A stretch of DNA of 6,762 nucleotides from Burkholderiales bacterium (GCA_005800405.1 SYFN01000264.1:1-6762), one strand, 5' to 3'. Positions 1 to 6,626 are shown, counted from the stretch's first letter. Notes: generated from the letters alone by a model not told the origin. A program made the numbers and translations.

Positions 1-150
1 TGAATTCGAAAATTGCAACAGTACAAAAACGCGCCTGCGGATTCCGGAATCGAGACAATTTCAAGATCGCCATTTACTTTCATTGTGGCGGACTTGAGCT
101 TTATCCGGCTTCAGTGACCCACAGGAAAGTCGGATGAATCAAAATTTAAA
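1..150 (+). mobile_element. Right-hand end of an ISL3-like insertion sequence (outer boundary approximate)
   Basis: ISL3 elements usually end within a few tens of bases after the transposase stop, often with the stop inside or next to the terminal inverted repeat. The sequence around the stop, roughly 117-140, is the best candidate for the inverted repeat, and composition turns AT-rich from about 138 onward. The partner repeat and the 8-bp target duplication lie outside the window, so the boundary at about 140-150 is an inference. Confidence 0.5.
3..137 (+). CDS. ISL3-family transposase, C-terminal fragment (runs off left edge)
   Basis: This reading frame is open from the window edge to TGA at 135-137 and gives 44 residues with no start codon, so it is the tail of a larger gene. 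It opens with NSKI, has a basic-aromatic GFRN motif at fragment residues 13-16, and then AIYFHCGGLELYP at residues 23-35. From knowledge of the family, a 'NSKIQ..K..ARGFRN..NF..AIYFHCGGL.LYP' ending is characteristic of the DDE transposases of ISL3 elements, just after the last catalytic glutamate. The catalytic core is outside the window, so I cannot tell whether the gene is intact. No other frame here gives a recognisable protein. The family call rests on motif recall. Confidence 0.78.
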   Translation, partial: NSKIATVQKRACGFRNRDNFKIAIYFHCGGLELYPASVTHRKVG

Positions 151-153
151 GTA

Positions 154-465
154 ATGTTCAGAAGTAATCCAGTTGAAACAAAGTCCGGTGCAAGCAAATC
201 AGAAGTTGCAGCACTTAAAGCATTATCTAGTCAAGATCTTTATGAAAAATTAAAAAGCCAAGCTCAATCAAAAGACACTGAAAAAAAAGCTGAAGCCGAA
301 GCTGTTTTGGAAGGCAAGGAATTCTCTACTACATTGTTGTTCGAACTGGGTGAAGCATCCAAGGCTAAAAATATCCACTTTGATTCAAATAGTGGTGTTT
401 TAGAAAAGATTTTCATTTCAATCATGGAAATCCCGCTGGACTCTAGTGGCGCACCTAGCTCCTGA
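154..465 (+). CDS. Hypothetical protein, AT-rich, beside the IS end
   Basis: This 103-residue product matches no family I recognise. The first two thirds are polar and rich in Lys, Glu, Ala and Ser, with a likely helical stretch at residues 15-52. A more hydrophobic segment (LEKIFISIMEIPL) lies at about residues 83-95, and the tail is short and Ser/Pro-rich. There is no signal peptide or clear membrane span. By hand count the ORF is 120 G+C of 312 bases (about 38%), clearly lower than uup downstream (35 of 60 in a sample at 901-960). This suggests foreign origin. ATG 154 is the only usual start, but it has no well-placed Shine-Dalgarno. The frame stays open back to 118, into the IS end, so the gene may have lost its true 5' end to the insertion. 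It may also be spurious. Confidence 0.4.
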   Translation: MFRSNPVETKSGASKSEVAALKALSSQDLYEKLKSQAQSKDTEKKAEAEAVLEGKEFSTTLLFELGEASKAKNIHFDSNSGVLEKIFISIMEIPLDSSGAPSS

Positions 466-830
466 GATTCTCGTTCGAAGCGCAAGCATCAAGGTGTGGT
501 CAAACCTGAGGGCGTGAAAAAGAAAAAAAATTCCGGGCGGCTCAGTGGGGTTTATGGGCAATCGGCGGTGTCAGAACCGCTGTTTGGAGGCGCTGGTTCT
601 ATCCTTTGAACTACGGCGAGAAAGGGACGTCATCGGATGAGGATCGTAGCTGACTCGAGTTGGGCTGTTGGCAGAATCGTTACTGTAGGCACCTAAAGCC
701 ACAAGTAGGTCGGCAGTAAATTTTCAAATACAGACGCCTTGTGGGCGTGTGCGCTCATGCTCTTCACCAATGATCGGTAGAATACCGGGTTTCTCAGTTT
801 TCTGGCGGCCCTCCCCGGCAGCACCTCAAC
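466..830. other. Intergenic stretch with no supported gene
   Basis: These 365 bases separate the AT-rich ORF from uup. No tRNA or known RNA fold is apparent. A Trp-rich frame without ATG is open from 510 to the TGA at 651-653, and a 6-bp inverted repeat (573-578 with 595-600) lacks a T-tract. The uup promoter must lie here or further upstream, but I find no convincing -35/-10 pair. TTGGCA at 668-673 resembles a -35, but nothing like a good -10 lies 16-18 bases after it. Confidence 0.5.
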
Positions 831-2735
831 ATGGCAGTGATTTCTCTGAGCAATGCGCAGCTCGCATTCGGGCATGTAGCGTTGCTGGACAATACCGACT
901 TTTCCCTTGAGGCCGGTGAGCGGGTTGGCCTTATTGGCCGCAACGGTACCGGTAAATCTTCGCTGCTCAAAATCCTCGCTGGACTTTCCAGGCTTGATGA
1001 TGGACTGCTGACCTTTCAGCAAGGGGTCCGTATCGCCTATGTCGAGCAGGAACCGGTATTTGATCCTTCCGGCTCGGTCTTCGATGCAGTGGCCGAGGGT
1101 ATGTCTGGAACCCGCGCGCTGCTGGAGGAGTACGACCAGCTTGCGGCGAGCCTGGGCGAGGGTGATGATCAGGGGCTGATGGACCGCATGCAGCAGGTAC
1201 AGGCACGTTTGGACGTGGTGGACGGATGGAATCTGGCCAACCGTGTACAAACGACATTGCAAAAATTGAATCTTGATGGCGAGCGACAGATTCAGACACT
1301 CTCGGGTGGTATGAAAAAGCGAGTCGCACTCGCGCGCGCACTGGTATCCGCACCGGATGTGTTGATATTTGACGAGCCTACCAACCATCTGGATTTTTCA
1401 TCCATCGCGTGGCTGGAGACGCTGCTTCGTGATCTGCGTGGCAGTGTGTTGTTTATCACGCATGACCGGAGTTTTCTCGATAACGTGGCCACACGCATTG
1501 TCGAGCTTGATCGGGGACGCTTGCGCTCTTACCCCGGAAATTTCACCTCCTATCTGGCACGCAAAGCTGAGCAGCTGGCGATTGAATCGATAGAAAACGC
1601 GAAGTTTGACAAGGTGCTGGCGCAGGAAGAAGTCTGGATACGCAAGGGCATTGAGGCACGTCGTACGCGCAATGAAGGCCGTGTCCGACGACTGGAGCAA
1701 TTACGCGAAGAGCGTTCTCGCCGGCGTGACCAGCAAGGTCAGGTACGGATGGAAGTGGCCGCCAGCGAACGCTCCGGAAAAATCGTCGCCGAGCTCACGA
1801 ATGTGAGCAAGGCATATGGCAGTAAAGTGATCGCACGTCATCTGGATGCCACGATTATGCGAGGTGACAAAGTTGGCCTGATCGGTGTGAATGGCGCCGG
1901 CAAGACCACCTTGTTGAAGCTCATCCTCGGTCAGGAGCAGCCTGATGTCGGCGCGGTGAAGCAAGGCAGCAAGCTTCAGATAGCCTATTTTGATCAGATG
2001 CGCGAGCAGCTTGATGATCAGGCCAGCCTGACCGATACCATCGCGCCCGGCAGCGACTGGGTGGAAGTGAATGGACAGCGCAAGCACGTGATGACGTATC
2101 TCGGCGATTTTTTGTTTGCGCCTGAGCGCGCGCGGTCTCCCGTTTCGAGCCTCTCGGGTGGCGAGCGCAATCGTTTGCTGTTGGCGCGCTTGTTTGCAAA
2201 ACCCGCCAATGTGCTGGTGCTGGATGAGCCGACCAATGACCTCGACATCGACACGCTTGAATTACTTGAGCAATTGCTCGAGGAGTACACAGGCACTGTT
2301 TTTTTGGTGAGTCACGATCGTACTTTTCTGGACAATGTGGTGACTCAGGTGATCGTGGCCGAGGGTGAGGGCGTATGGTGTGAATACATCGGTGGTTACT
2401 CCGATTGGGAGCGCGTGCGATATCGGGGAGCGACAGGTGCTGCTCCCGGAGTCGCCAAGCCAGCGGTGAAATCGGTACTGGCACCCGCTGCGACAAAAGA
2501 AAAGCCCAAAAAACTCAGTTTCAAGGAGCAGCGCGAACTCGAGCAGTTACCGGAACTGATCGCTGCGTTGGAGGCCGAGCAGGCAGAGATTTCAGCAAAG
2601 CTGATCGACGCCGAGCTGTATCGTAATCAACCAGATCAGGCGCAAAAACTCAACCAGCGCTACGGCGAGATCGATGAGTTACTGATGTCGGCGCTGGAGC
2701 GCTGGGAGGCGATGGAGGTACGTGCCAAAAGCTGA
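831..2735 (+). CDS. uup: ABC-F family ATPase Uup
   Basis: This is a 634-residue soluble ATPase with two ABC domains, nearly the length of E. coli Uup (635). Domain 1 has Walker A GRNGTGKS at 36-43, signature LSGG at 157-160, Walker B ending DEPTNHLD at 181-188 and the H-loop His at 211. The inter-domain linker (about 245-310) carries the FD..LAQEEVWIR.GI.ARRTRNEGRVR segment shared with E. coli Uup. Domain 2 has Walker A GVNGAGKT at 352-359, LSGGE at 441-445, DEPTNDLD at 465-472 and His 495. A charged helical C-terminal domain (about 560-632, starting KLSFKEQRELEQLP) is the Uup DNA/ribosome-binding coiled coil. ABC-F proteins act at the ribosome, and Uup has been linked to ribosome function and to suppression of transposon excision. 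It has no membrane domain and is not a transporter. ATG 831 matches the E. coli N-terminus; the Shine-Dalgarno is weak. It converges on sirB1 across 91 bases in which I see no clear terminator. Confidence 0.95.
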   Translation: MAVISLSNAQLAFGHVALLDNTDFSLEAGERVGLIGRNGTGKSSLLKILAGLSRLDDGLLTFQQGVRIAYVEQEPVFDPSGSVFDAVAEGMSGTRALLEEYDQLAASLGEGDDQGLMDRMQQVQARLDVVDGWNLANRVQTTLQKLNLDGERQIQTLSGGMKKRVALARALVSAPDVLIFDEPTNHLDFSSIAWLETLLRDLRGSVLFITHDRSFLDNVATRIVELDRGRLRSYPGNFTSYLARKAEQLAIESIENAKFDKVLAQEEVWIRKGIEARRTRNEGRVRRLEQLREERSRRRDQQGQVRMEVAASERSGKIVAELTNVSKAYGSKVIARHLDATIMRGDKVGLIGVNGAGKTTLLKLILGQEQPDVGAVKQGSKLQIAYFDQMREQLDDQASLTDTIAPGSDWVEVNGQRKHVMTYLGDFLFAPERARSPVSSLSGGERNRLLLARLFAKPANVLVLDEPTNDLDIDTLELLEQLLEEYTGTVFLVSHDRTFLDNVVTQVIVAEGEGVWCEYIGGYSDWERVRYRGATGAAPGVAKPAVKSVLAPAATKEKPKKLSFKEQRELEQLPELIAALEAEQAEISAKLIDAELYRNQPDQAQKLNQRYGEIDELLMSALERWEAMEVRAKS

Positions 2736-2826
2736 GTACCGATTTCAGGACAGCGTTTATCGTTCTGCTGCCAAACATCTCTCATTGTGTATTAGCCGAA
2801 TCTGATAATAAAAAACGCCAGACTAT

Positions 2827-3663
2827 TTAGTTGATCTTGCGATTTGCAGCGCGTAATGCAGGTAGCCGCATGCGCAACAATTCTGCATCGGTCGCTTGAG
2901 GGCATTGAGCGAGATATGCCTCGAGATCCTGTAACGCGGCGCTGGGGCAGTCCAGATGGGCATAGGCGAGGCCGCGGTCGCGTCGTTCTTCGATGTCATC
3001 CGGCAGCAGGATTACCAGTTTCTGCTGAACATTCAAAAATACTTTCCAGTGCGGCTGTTCGGCATACACGGCCTTCAGGTTGCGCAGCATGCTAACCAGA
3101 ATGCTGCGCTCGGTAGCATTGGCCAGATAGCTGGCCAGCGGTGGATCATTCGGATTTCGACCATTGATAAAGTAGGGCTCCAGGCGCTCCTCAATTTCCT
3201 CGCGCGAGAGACTCGCGCCATTGAATGGGTCGAGAATGATGTCCCCTGTCTTTATCGAGAGTTTCATCAGAAAATGACCAGGGAATGAAATACCCTTGAC
3301 ATCTAACCCGATCTGCTGCGCAAGTTCCATGTAAATCACTGCCAGCGAAATCGGAATGCCGCGTCGCGTTGACAAGACTTTGTGCAGATAGCTGTTATCG
3401 GGGTTGTAGTAGTCGTTAAAGTTGCCCGAGAAGCCGAGCTCTTGATAGAAAAAATTATTGAGAAGCCGCAGTTTGGGAATTGGCGCAATGTCAGCGTGCA
3501 ACCGACGTTTGAGTCGTAGGGCAAATTTATCAATGTCCGTCAGGGAAGCATGCAGATCAAGCGGACGCTCATCATCTTGCGCAATGCAAAGCGCCGCTTC
3601 GAACAAGGGAATTTGCGCATCGTCCTGCACCAGCGAAGCGAAGTAATCATTGGATTTGATCAT
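2827..3663 (-). CDS. sirB1: SirB1 family protein: transglutaminase-like fold plus TPR region
   Basis: This 278-residue protein is close in length to E. coli SirB1/YchA (about 269). The conserved block at about 66-135 (LRLLNNFFYQELGF, then YLHKVLSTRRGIPISLAV, then FPGHFLMKL) and DPFNGASL at 145-152 define the family's transglutaminase-like domain. The position where active transglutaminases carry the catalytic Cys reads RRGIPISL, while His 130 and Asp 145 remain. The domain is therefore probably not a classical enzyme, as in the family generally. Residues about 188-265 form a helical TPR-like region (VFLNVQQKLVILLP, RDRGLAYAHL, AALQDLEAYL) suited to protein binding. There is no signal peptide, so it is cytoplasmic. 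It starts 11 bases after the murJ stop on the same strand, so co-transcription is likely. The molecular role is not established; the 'sir' name comes from an old regulatory phenotype. Confidence 0.88.
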   Translation of the reverse strand: MIKSNDYFASLVQDDAQIPLFEAALCIAQDDERPLDLHASLTDIDKFALRLKRRLHADIAPIPKLRLLNNFFYQELGFSGNFNDYYNPDNSYLHKVLSTRRGIPISLAVIYMELAQQIGLDVKGISFPGHFLMKLSIKTGDIILDPFNGASLSREEIEERLEPYFINGRNPNDPPLASYLANATERSILVSMLRNLKAVYAEQPHWKVFLNVQQKLVILLPDDIEERRDRGLAYAHLDCPSAALQDLEAYLAQCPQATDAELLRMRLPALRAANRKIN

Positions 3664-3674
3664 CGTCAGTCTGC

Positions 3675-5225
3675 TCAGCTCGATTCACGTTTGAAGTCGG
3701 CGAATCGGAAGCCCATCAAGGCCAGCGCACCGAAATAGCTGCCCGCGCAAACGAACATGACCAGCGTCAATGCGCCAACACGCATCATGGGTACGGTTTG
3801 CAGTGCAATCCAGTCAAAACGGGCGGTCACCCAAAAGCCAATGCCCGCAAGCAGGAACAGCGCTCCGATCACGCGAATCGAAAAAAATGTCCAGCCCGAC
3901 AGCGGTATGTAAATTCCCTTGCGTCGAAGGCCGATGTAGAGAAAGAGCGCATTGAGTGTGGCGCCTAACCCTATTGAGAGCGCAAGACCCGCGTGGGCGA
4001 TCCAGGGAACGAAGACGATATTCATGAGTTGTGTGACCAGTAGAACCCCGATGCCGATCTTGACTGGGGTGCGGATATCCTGTTTTGCGTAAAAACCGGG
4101 CGCCAGTATCTTGACCAATATCAGACCCATCAGCCCAACGCCGTAAGCCACCAGTGCTTTGGATGTCATCGCGACTGAGATCGCATCAAATTTTCCGTAA
4201 TGAAAAAGTGTCGTCGTAATGGGCTCGGACAAAACCATGAGGGCAACAGCCGCCGGTGTGGCGAGCAAAATGGTGAGCCTGAGACCCCAATCGAGCAAGG
4301 AAGAATATTCGCTGTGGTCTCCACAAGCATGCGCTTTGGACAAGTTGGGCAGCAGAATAGTGCCCAGCGCCACGCCAAGGAGCGCGGTGGGTAGTTCCAT
4401 CAGGCGATCTGCGTAAGAGAGCCAGGACACGCTGCCATCAGGCAGGTGGGAGGCGATATTGGTGTTGATGATCAAACTGATCTGCGCCGCTGATACCGCG
4501 AATGTGGCTGGCAGCATTTGCCGTAGCACCCGACGGACGCCCGGATCTCTGAGCGCTGCTACCGGATTCATTCCGATACGCGGCAGCATGCCAATTTTGC
4601 GCAAGGCTGGGACCTGAAACCATAGCTGAAGTACACCACCGATGAACACGGCAATCGCCAGCGCGTACACTGGCTGAGAGAGTTGCGGCGCCAGAAAAAT
4701 CGCACCAGCGATAAAAGACATATTGAGAAGAACCGGCGTAAAAGCAGGTACACGGAATTCCCGCCAGGTATTCAGAATGCCGCCCGCCAATGCAACCAGC
4801 GACATGAACAGAATGTAGGGAAACATGATCTGGGTCATGGTGACCGATAGCGACAGTGCCACCGGATCCGAGCGAAACCCACTGGCCATTAATAAAACGA
4901 CCATAGGCGCGCCAATGATGCCCAATATCGTCGTAGTAAGCAGTGTCCAGAACATCACGGTTGCCACATGGTCAGCCAAAGTGCGGGTGGCTCGATTGCC
5001 TTGCTGGTTTTTATATTCCGCAATGATAGGCACAAAGGCCTGCGAAAATGCGCCCTCGGCAAAAAGCCGGCGTAGCAGATTGGGGATGCGGAAAGCAACG
5101 AAAAAAGCGTCGGTGTAGATCGAGGCACCGAAAGTTCGTGCCACCAGGAACTCGCGGATCAGCCCGGTGATGCGTGAGAGCATCGTCATGCCAGAAACGG
5201 TGGCTAGCGTTTTATGCAAGTTCAT
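3675..5225 (-). CDS. murJ: Lipid II flippase MurJ (MviN)
   Basis: This 516-residue polytopic inner-membrane protein of the MOP superfamily is similar in length to E. coli MurJ (511). It moves undecaprenyl-linked peptidoglycan precursor across the membrane. The N-terminus MNLHKTLATVSGMTMLSRITG aligns without gaps to E. coli MurJ, which fixes the start. Residues that are functionally important in E. coli are present: R18, R24, D39 and R52, plus the Arg of the YADRLME motif at R274 (R270 in E. coli). Other hallmarks are TDAFFVAFRIPNLLRR (38-53), AEGAFSQAFVPI (56-67), LGVALGTILLP (283-293) and LAPGFYAKQDIRTPVKI (374-390). Hydrophobic segments run throughout, as expected for about 14 membrane spans. 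It is divergent from rpsT and followed at once by sirB1. There is no strong Shine-Dalgarno. Confidence 0.96.
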   Translation of the reverse strand: MNLHKTLATVSGMTMLSRITGLIREFLVARTFGASIYTDAFFVAFRIPNLLRRLFAEGAFSQAFVPIIAEYKNQQGNRATRTLADHVATVMFWTLLTTTILGIIGAPMVVLLMASGFRSDPVALSLSVTMTQIMFPYILFMSLVALAGGILNTWREFRVPAFTPVLLNMSFIAGAIFLAPQLSQPVYALAIAVFIGGVLQLWFQVPALRKIGMLPRIGMNPVAALRDPGVRRVLRQMLPATFAVSAAQISLIINTNIASHLPDGSVSWLSYADRLMELPTALLGVALGTILLPNLSKAHACGDHSEYSSLLDWGLRLTILLATPAAVALMVLSEPITTTLFHYGKFDAISVAMTSKALVAYGVGLMGLILVKILAPGFYAKQDIRTPVKIGIGVLLVTQLMNIVFVPWIAHAGLALSIGLGATLNALFLYIGLRRKGIYIPLSGWTFFSIRVIGALFLLAGIGFWVTARFDWIALQTVPMMRVGALTLVMFVCAGSYFGALALMGFRFADFKRESS

Positions 5226-5233
5226 GGCGGTCG

Positions 5234-5239
5234 ATTATA
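5234..5239 (-). promoter_or_regulatory. Possible -10 box just upstream of murJ
   Basis: Read on the - strand this is a perfect TATAAT, ending 8 bases before the murJ ATG. If used, transcription would begin at or next to the start codon and give a leaderless or nearly leaderless mRNA, which fits the absence of a good Shine-Dalgarno. The best -35 at 18-bp spacing is only TGAAAT, so this is a weak candidate. The AT-rich stretch at 5270-5290 could hold an alternative promoter. Confidence 0.3.
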
Positions 5240-5339
5240 TCCGCAGGTTTCAGACAAATTTCATAAGGAATTGCTTTTATAAAAACTAATAGGTCCTGAT
5301 TTTGCTCGGTCGCGCGTCGAATGGACGCGGCCATCGCCG

Positions 5340-5356
5340 TTTGTCCTGAGGACAAA
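5340..5356. repeat. 17-bp perfect palindrome overlapping the rpsT -35
   Basis: TTTGTCC (5340-5346) and its exact reverse complement GGACAAA (5350-5356) flank a TGA centre. The left arm contains the whole -35 hexamer and the right arm lies in the spacer. It could be an operator for a dimeric regulator or simply coincidental. It lacks the T-tract of a terminator on either strand. Confidence 0.5.
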
Positions 5357-5369
5357 AACCCGCTATACT
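5341..5369 (+). promoter_or_regulatory. Sigma-70-type promoter of rpsT
   Basis: The -35 is TTGTCC at 5341-5346 and the -10 is TATACT at 5364-5369, with a 17-base spacer. Transcription would start near 5376 and leave a leader of about 54 bases before the rpsT ATG. The -35 matches 4 of 6 consensus positions and the -10 matches 5 of 6. It is the only well-spaced pair in the murJ-rpsT gap on this strand. Confidence 0.65.
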
Positions 5370-5390
5370 CTAGTTCTTTCGAATTACGCC

Positions 5391-5405
5391 CGGGGCAAGC
5401 TCCCG
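5391..5405 (+). promoter_or_regulatory. Small GC-rich hairpin in the rpsT leader
   Basis: CGGG at 5391-5394 pairs with CCCG at 5402-5405, with one further G-T wobble and a 5-base loop. It lies between the predicted transcription start and the Shine-Dalgarno. S20 is known in E. coli to repress its own translation, so leader structure could matter, but this stem is short and may be incidental. Confidence 0.25.
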
Positions 5406-5417
5406 AGTCCCATTGTC

Positions 5418-5423
5418 AGGAAA
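5418..5423 (+). promoter_or_regulatory. Shine-Dalgarno of rpsT
   Basis: AGGAAA lies six bases before the ATG at 5430. It selects this start and gives the 87-residue product expected for S20. Confidence 0.75.
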
Positions 5424-5429
5424 CAAGTC

Positions 5430-5693
5430 ATGGCCAATACAGCCCAGGCACGCAAGCGCGCCCGTCAAGCAGTAAAACTGAACGTACACAATTCCAGCCA
5501 GCGCTCAACACTACGCACGGCCATCAAGGCCGTCCGTAAGGCGATCGAAGCTGGCGACAAGCCAGCTGCTGCAGCTGTTTTCCAGGCGTCGGTATCCGTG
5601 ATTGACCGCATCGCTGATAAAAAAATCGTGCACAAGAACAAGGTAGCCCGACACAAGAGCCGTCTTTCGGCTGCGATCAAGGCGCTTGCGTAA
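5430..5693 (+). CDS. rpsT: 30S ribosomal protein S20
   Basis: This 87-residue basic protein has the same length as E. coli S20. It begins [13 protein letters not shown], continues with [25 protein letters not shown] and ends with IHKNK.ARHKS.L...I..LA-type residues ([21 protein letters not shown]), all signatures of the bS20 family. The protein is a helical bundle that binds 16S rRNA early in 30S assembly. It starts with ATG, whereas E. coli rpsT uses UUG. The gene is monocistronic, with its own promoter upstream and a terminator downstream, and it is divergent from murJ. A frame running the other way across this gene is only an antisense shadow. Confidence 0.97.
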   Translation: MANTAQARKRARQAVKLNVHNSSQRSTLRTAIKAVRKAIEAGDKPAAAAVFQASVSVIDRIADKKIVHKNKVARHKSRLSAAIKALA

Positions 5694-5767
5694 ATTTTTG
5701 TTTTGGTGGGCCATGTGCTGTGTTGGCTCAGAGGGCTTGCAGCGATAAGCTCGAACCACGAAACAAC

Positions 5768-5789
5768 GGCGTTGGTGCGGTTCAACGCC
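5768..5789 (+). repeat. Perfect 7-bp hairpin in the rpsT 3' region
   Basis: GGCGTTG (5768-5774) and CAACGCC (5783-5789) form a perfect stem around an 8-base loop. It sits 14 bases before the terminator stem and has no T-tract of its own. It may stabilise the rpsT transcript end or be part of a structured 3' UTR. Confidence 0.5.
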
Positions 5790-5802
5790 AGTAATCGGAA
5801 AC

Positions 5803-5831
5803 CCGCCGGATAAAACCTGGGCGGTTTTTTT
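5803..5831 (+). terminator. Intrinsic terminator of rpsT, shared with the convergent gene
   Basis: CCGCC (5803-5807) pairs with GGCGG (5820-5824), followed directly by seven Ts (5825-5831). An alternative stem AAAACC/GGTTTT (5812-5817, 5823-5828) uses the same region. The T-tract overlaps the TAA stop of the DUF192 gene on the opposite strand, so transcription from both sides meets here. On the - strand the hairpin is followed only by a weak T stretch. Confidence 0.7.
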
Positions 5832-6264
5832 ATTGAGGCAAACCGGTGATTTTTGCGCCAGCCCGGATGTTCTTCTGCCTGAACCAGCCCTGATTCATCT
5901 CCAGCGCGAATCGAGCGGGTTTTTTCGCACAATGCGCATTCAGGGTTTGCGGTTGCATGTCCTCAATATTGATGATGCGACCCTTCTCATCAATGAAGGC
6001 AACCGACAGCGGAAGCAAGGTGTTCTTCATCCACATGCAAAAATGCCGTGTCTCCGGAAAGCGGAACACCATACCTTCATTGGGGGCCATTTTTTCGCGA
6101 AACATCAGGCCCTGACCACGCTGCTCGTCGCTGACAGCGACTTCTGCCTTAATTAAATGGACGCCGACATTCAGCGGTGTGGTCGGGAATGTCTGCTGCG
6201 CCTGACTGGCTGAAAAAAATGCAGCCAAGATCCATGCGCCGGCAATGTAGAAAATGATTTTCAT
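5830..6264 (-). CDS. Exported DUF192 family protein
   Basis: This 144-residue protein has a signal peptide: MKIIF, a hydrophobic core up to about residue 19, then a likely cleavage after the SQA at 20-22. The DUF192 domain fills about 32-140, with RGQGLMFREKM (49-59), GMVFRFP (64-70), CMWMKNTLLPLSVAFID (76-92) and the terminal ALEMNQGW (120-127). Members are small beta-rich proteins, mostly periplasmic or membrane-anchored, of unknown biochemical function. I chose the ATG at 6264 because it places the signal peptide at the N-terminus; an in-frame ATG at 6336 would add 24 residues of non-signal character. The gene lies 53 bases downstream of the broken rluE-like gene on the same strand, so it may have lost a shared promoter when that gene was interrupted. 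Confidence 0.85.
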   Translation of the reverse strand: MKIIFYIAGAWILAAFFSASQAQQTFPTTPLNVGVHLIKAEVAVSDEQRGQGLMFREKMAPNEGMVFRFPETRHFCMWMKNTLLPLSVAFIDEKGRIINIEDMQPQTLNAHCAKKPARFALEMNQGWFRQKNIRAGAKITGLPQ

Positions 6265-6317
6265 TATGAAGGTTGTCCAATCTAAGCAGTGAGATTGTAA
6301 ACCTCGCCACGGTAGGT

Positions 6318-6626
6318 TCAGTCGACTTTGTGCCATACGTCCTCACCCACGTCTAGCCACTCGCCCGGCATCAGCGGATGCGTGGCCAGAGAAAACGGTC
6401 CAATGCTACTGCGCACCAGCCTTAGCGTTGGCAAGCCGACGGCGGCTGTCATTCGTCTGACTTGACGATTCTTCCCCTCGATAAGGCTAATCGCCAGCCA
6501 GCAGGTCGGAATCTGTGCGCGTGCGCGAACAGGTGGCCGGCGCTCCCAAAGCCAGTTTGGCGTTTCGATGCGTGCGGCGCGACAGCCAAGGGTAGTGAAA
6601 TCACCCAAATCCAGTGGTTTTCTTAG
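6318..6626 (-). pseudogene. rluE: RluE-type 23S rRNA pseudouridine synthase, N-terminus lost to an IS
   Basis: About 100 C-terminal residues remain. They contain WLWERRPPVR, IPTCWLAISLIEGKNRQVRRM, TAAVGLPTLRLVR and a SIGPFSL..PGEW ending, matching the end of E. coli RluE ([40 protein letters not shown]). RluE modifies a uridine in 23S rRNA. Reading back on the - strand, homology stops around the Leu-Arg-Lys-Pro-Leu residues at about 6610-6626 and runs into IS sequence. The missing half would carry the GRLD-type motif with the catalytic Asp, so the remnant cannot be active. A TTG at 6671 inside the IS opens the frame into the remnant, giving a 117-codon hybrid ORF that is unlikely to be a real gene. 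The synthase family is certain; the RluE subfamily is likely. Confidence 0.85.

Noticed and set aside
573..600. Inverted repeat AGAACC/GGTTCT as a terminator of the AT-rich ORF
   Set aside because: No T-tract follows, the stem is short, and it lies more than 100 bases past the stop.
693..1388. A 231-codon open frame on the - strand opposite the start of uup
   Set aside because: It is antisense to well-conserved Uup domain 1, its product resembles no known family, and it arises from codon bias of the sense gene.
1921..2496. A 191-codon - strand frame opposite Uup domain 2
   Set aside because: The composition (Arg, Pro, Ser, Cys rich) is typical of an antisense shadow, and the sense strand is clearly Uup.
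2736..2826. A bidirectional terminator between uup and sirB1
   Set aside because: A T-rich run exists on the - strand, but I found no stem of reasonable length before it on either strand.
5768..5800. A tRNA T-arm-like GGTTCAA within the rpsT 3' region
   Set aside because: No acceptor, D or anticodon arm can be drawn around it; it is the loop side of a simple hairpin.
5465..5932. A 155-codon - strand frame across rpsT and its terminator
   Set aside because: It runs through the S20 gene and the intrinsic terminator, and no family is recognised.
6265..6336. An upstream ATG extending the DUF192 protein by 24 residues
   Set aside because: The extension would bury the signal peptide; the ATG at 6264 gives a standard secreted protein.
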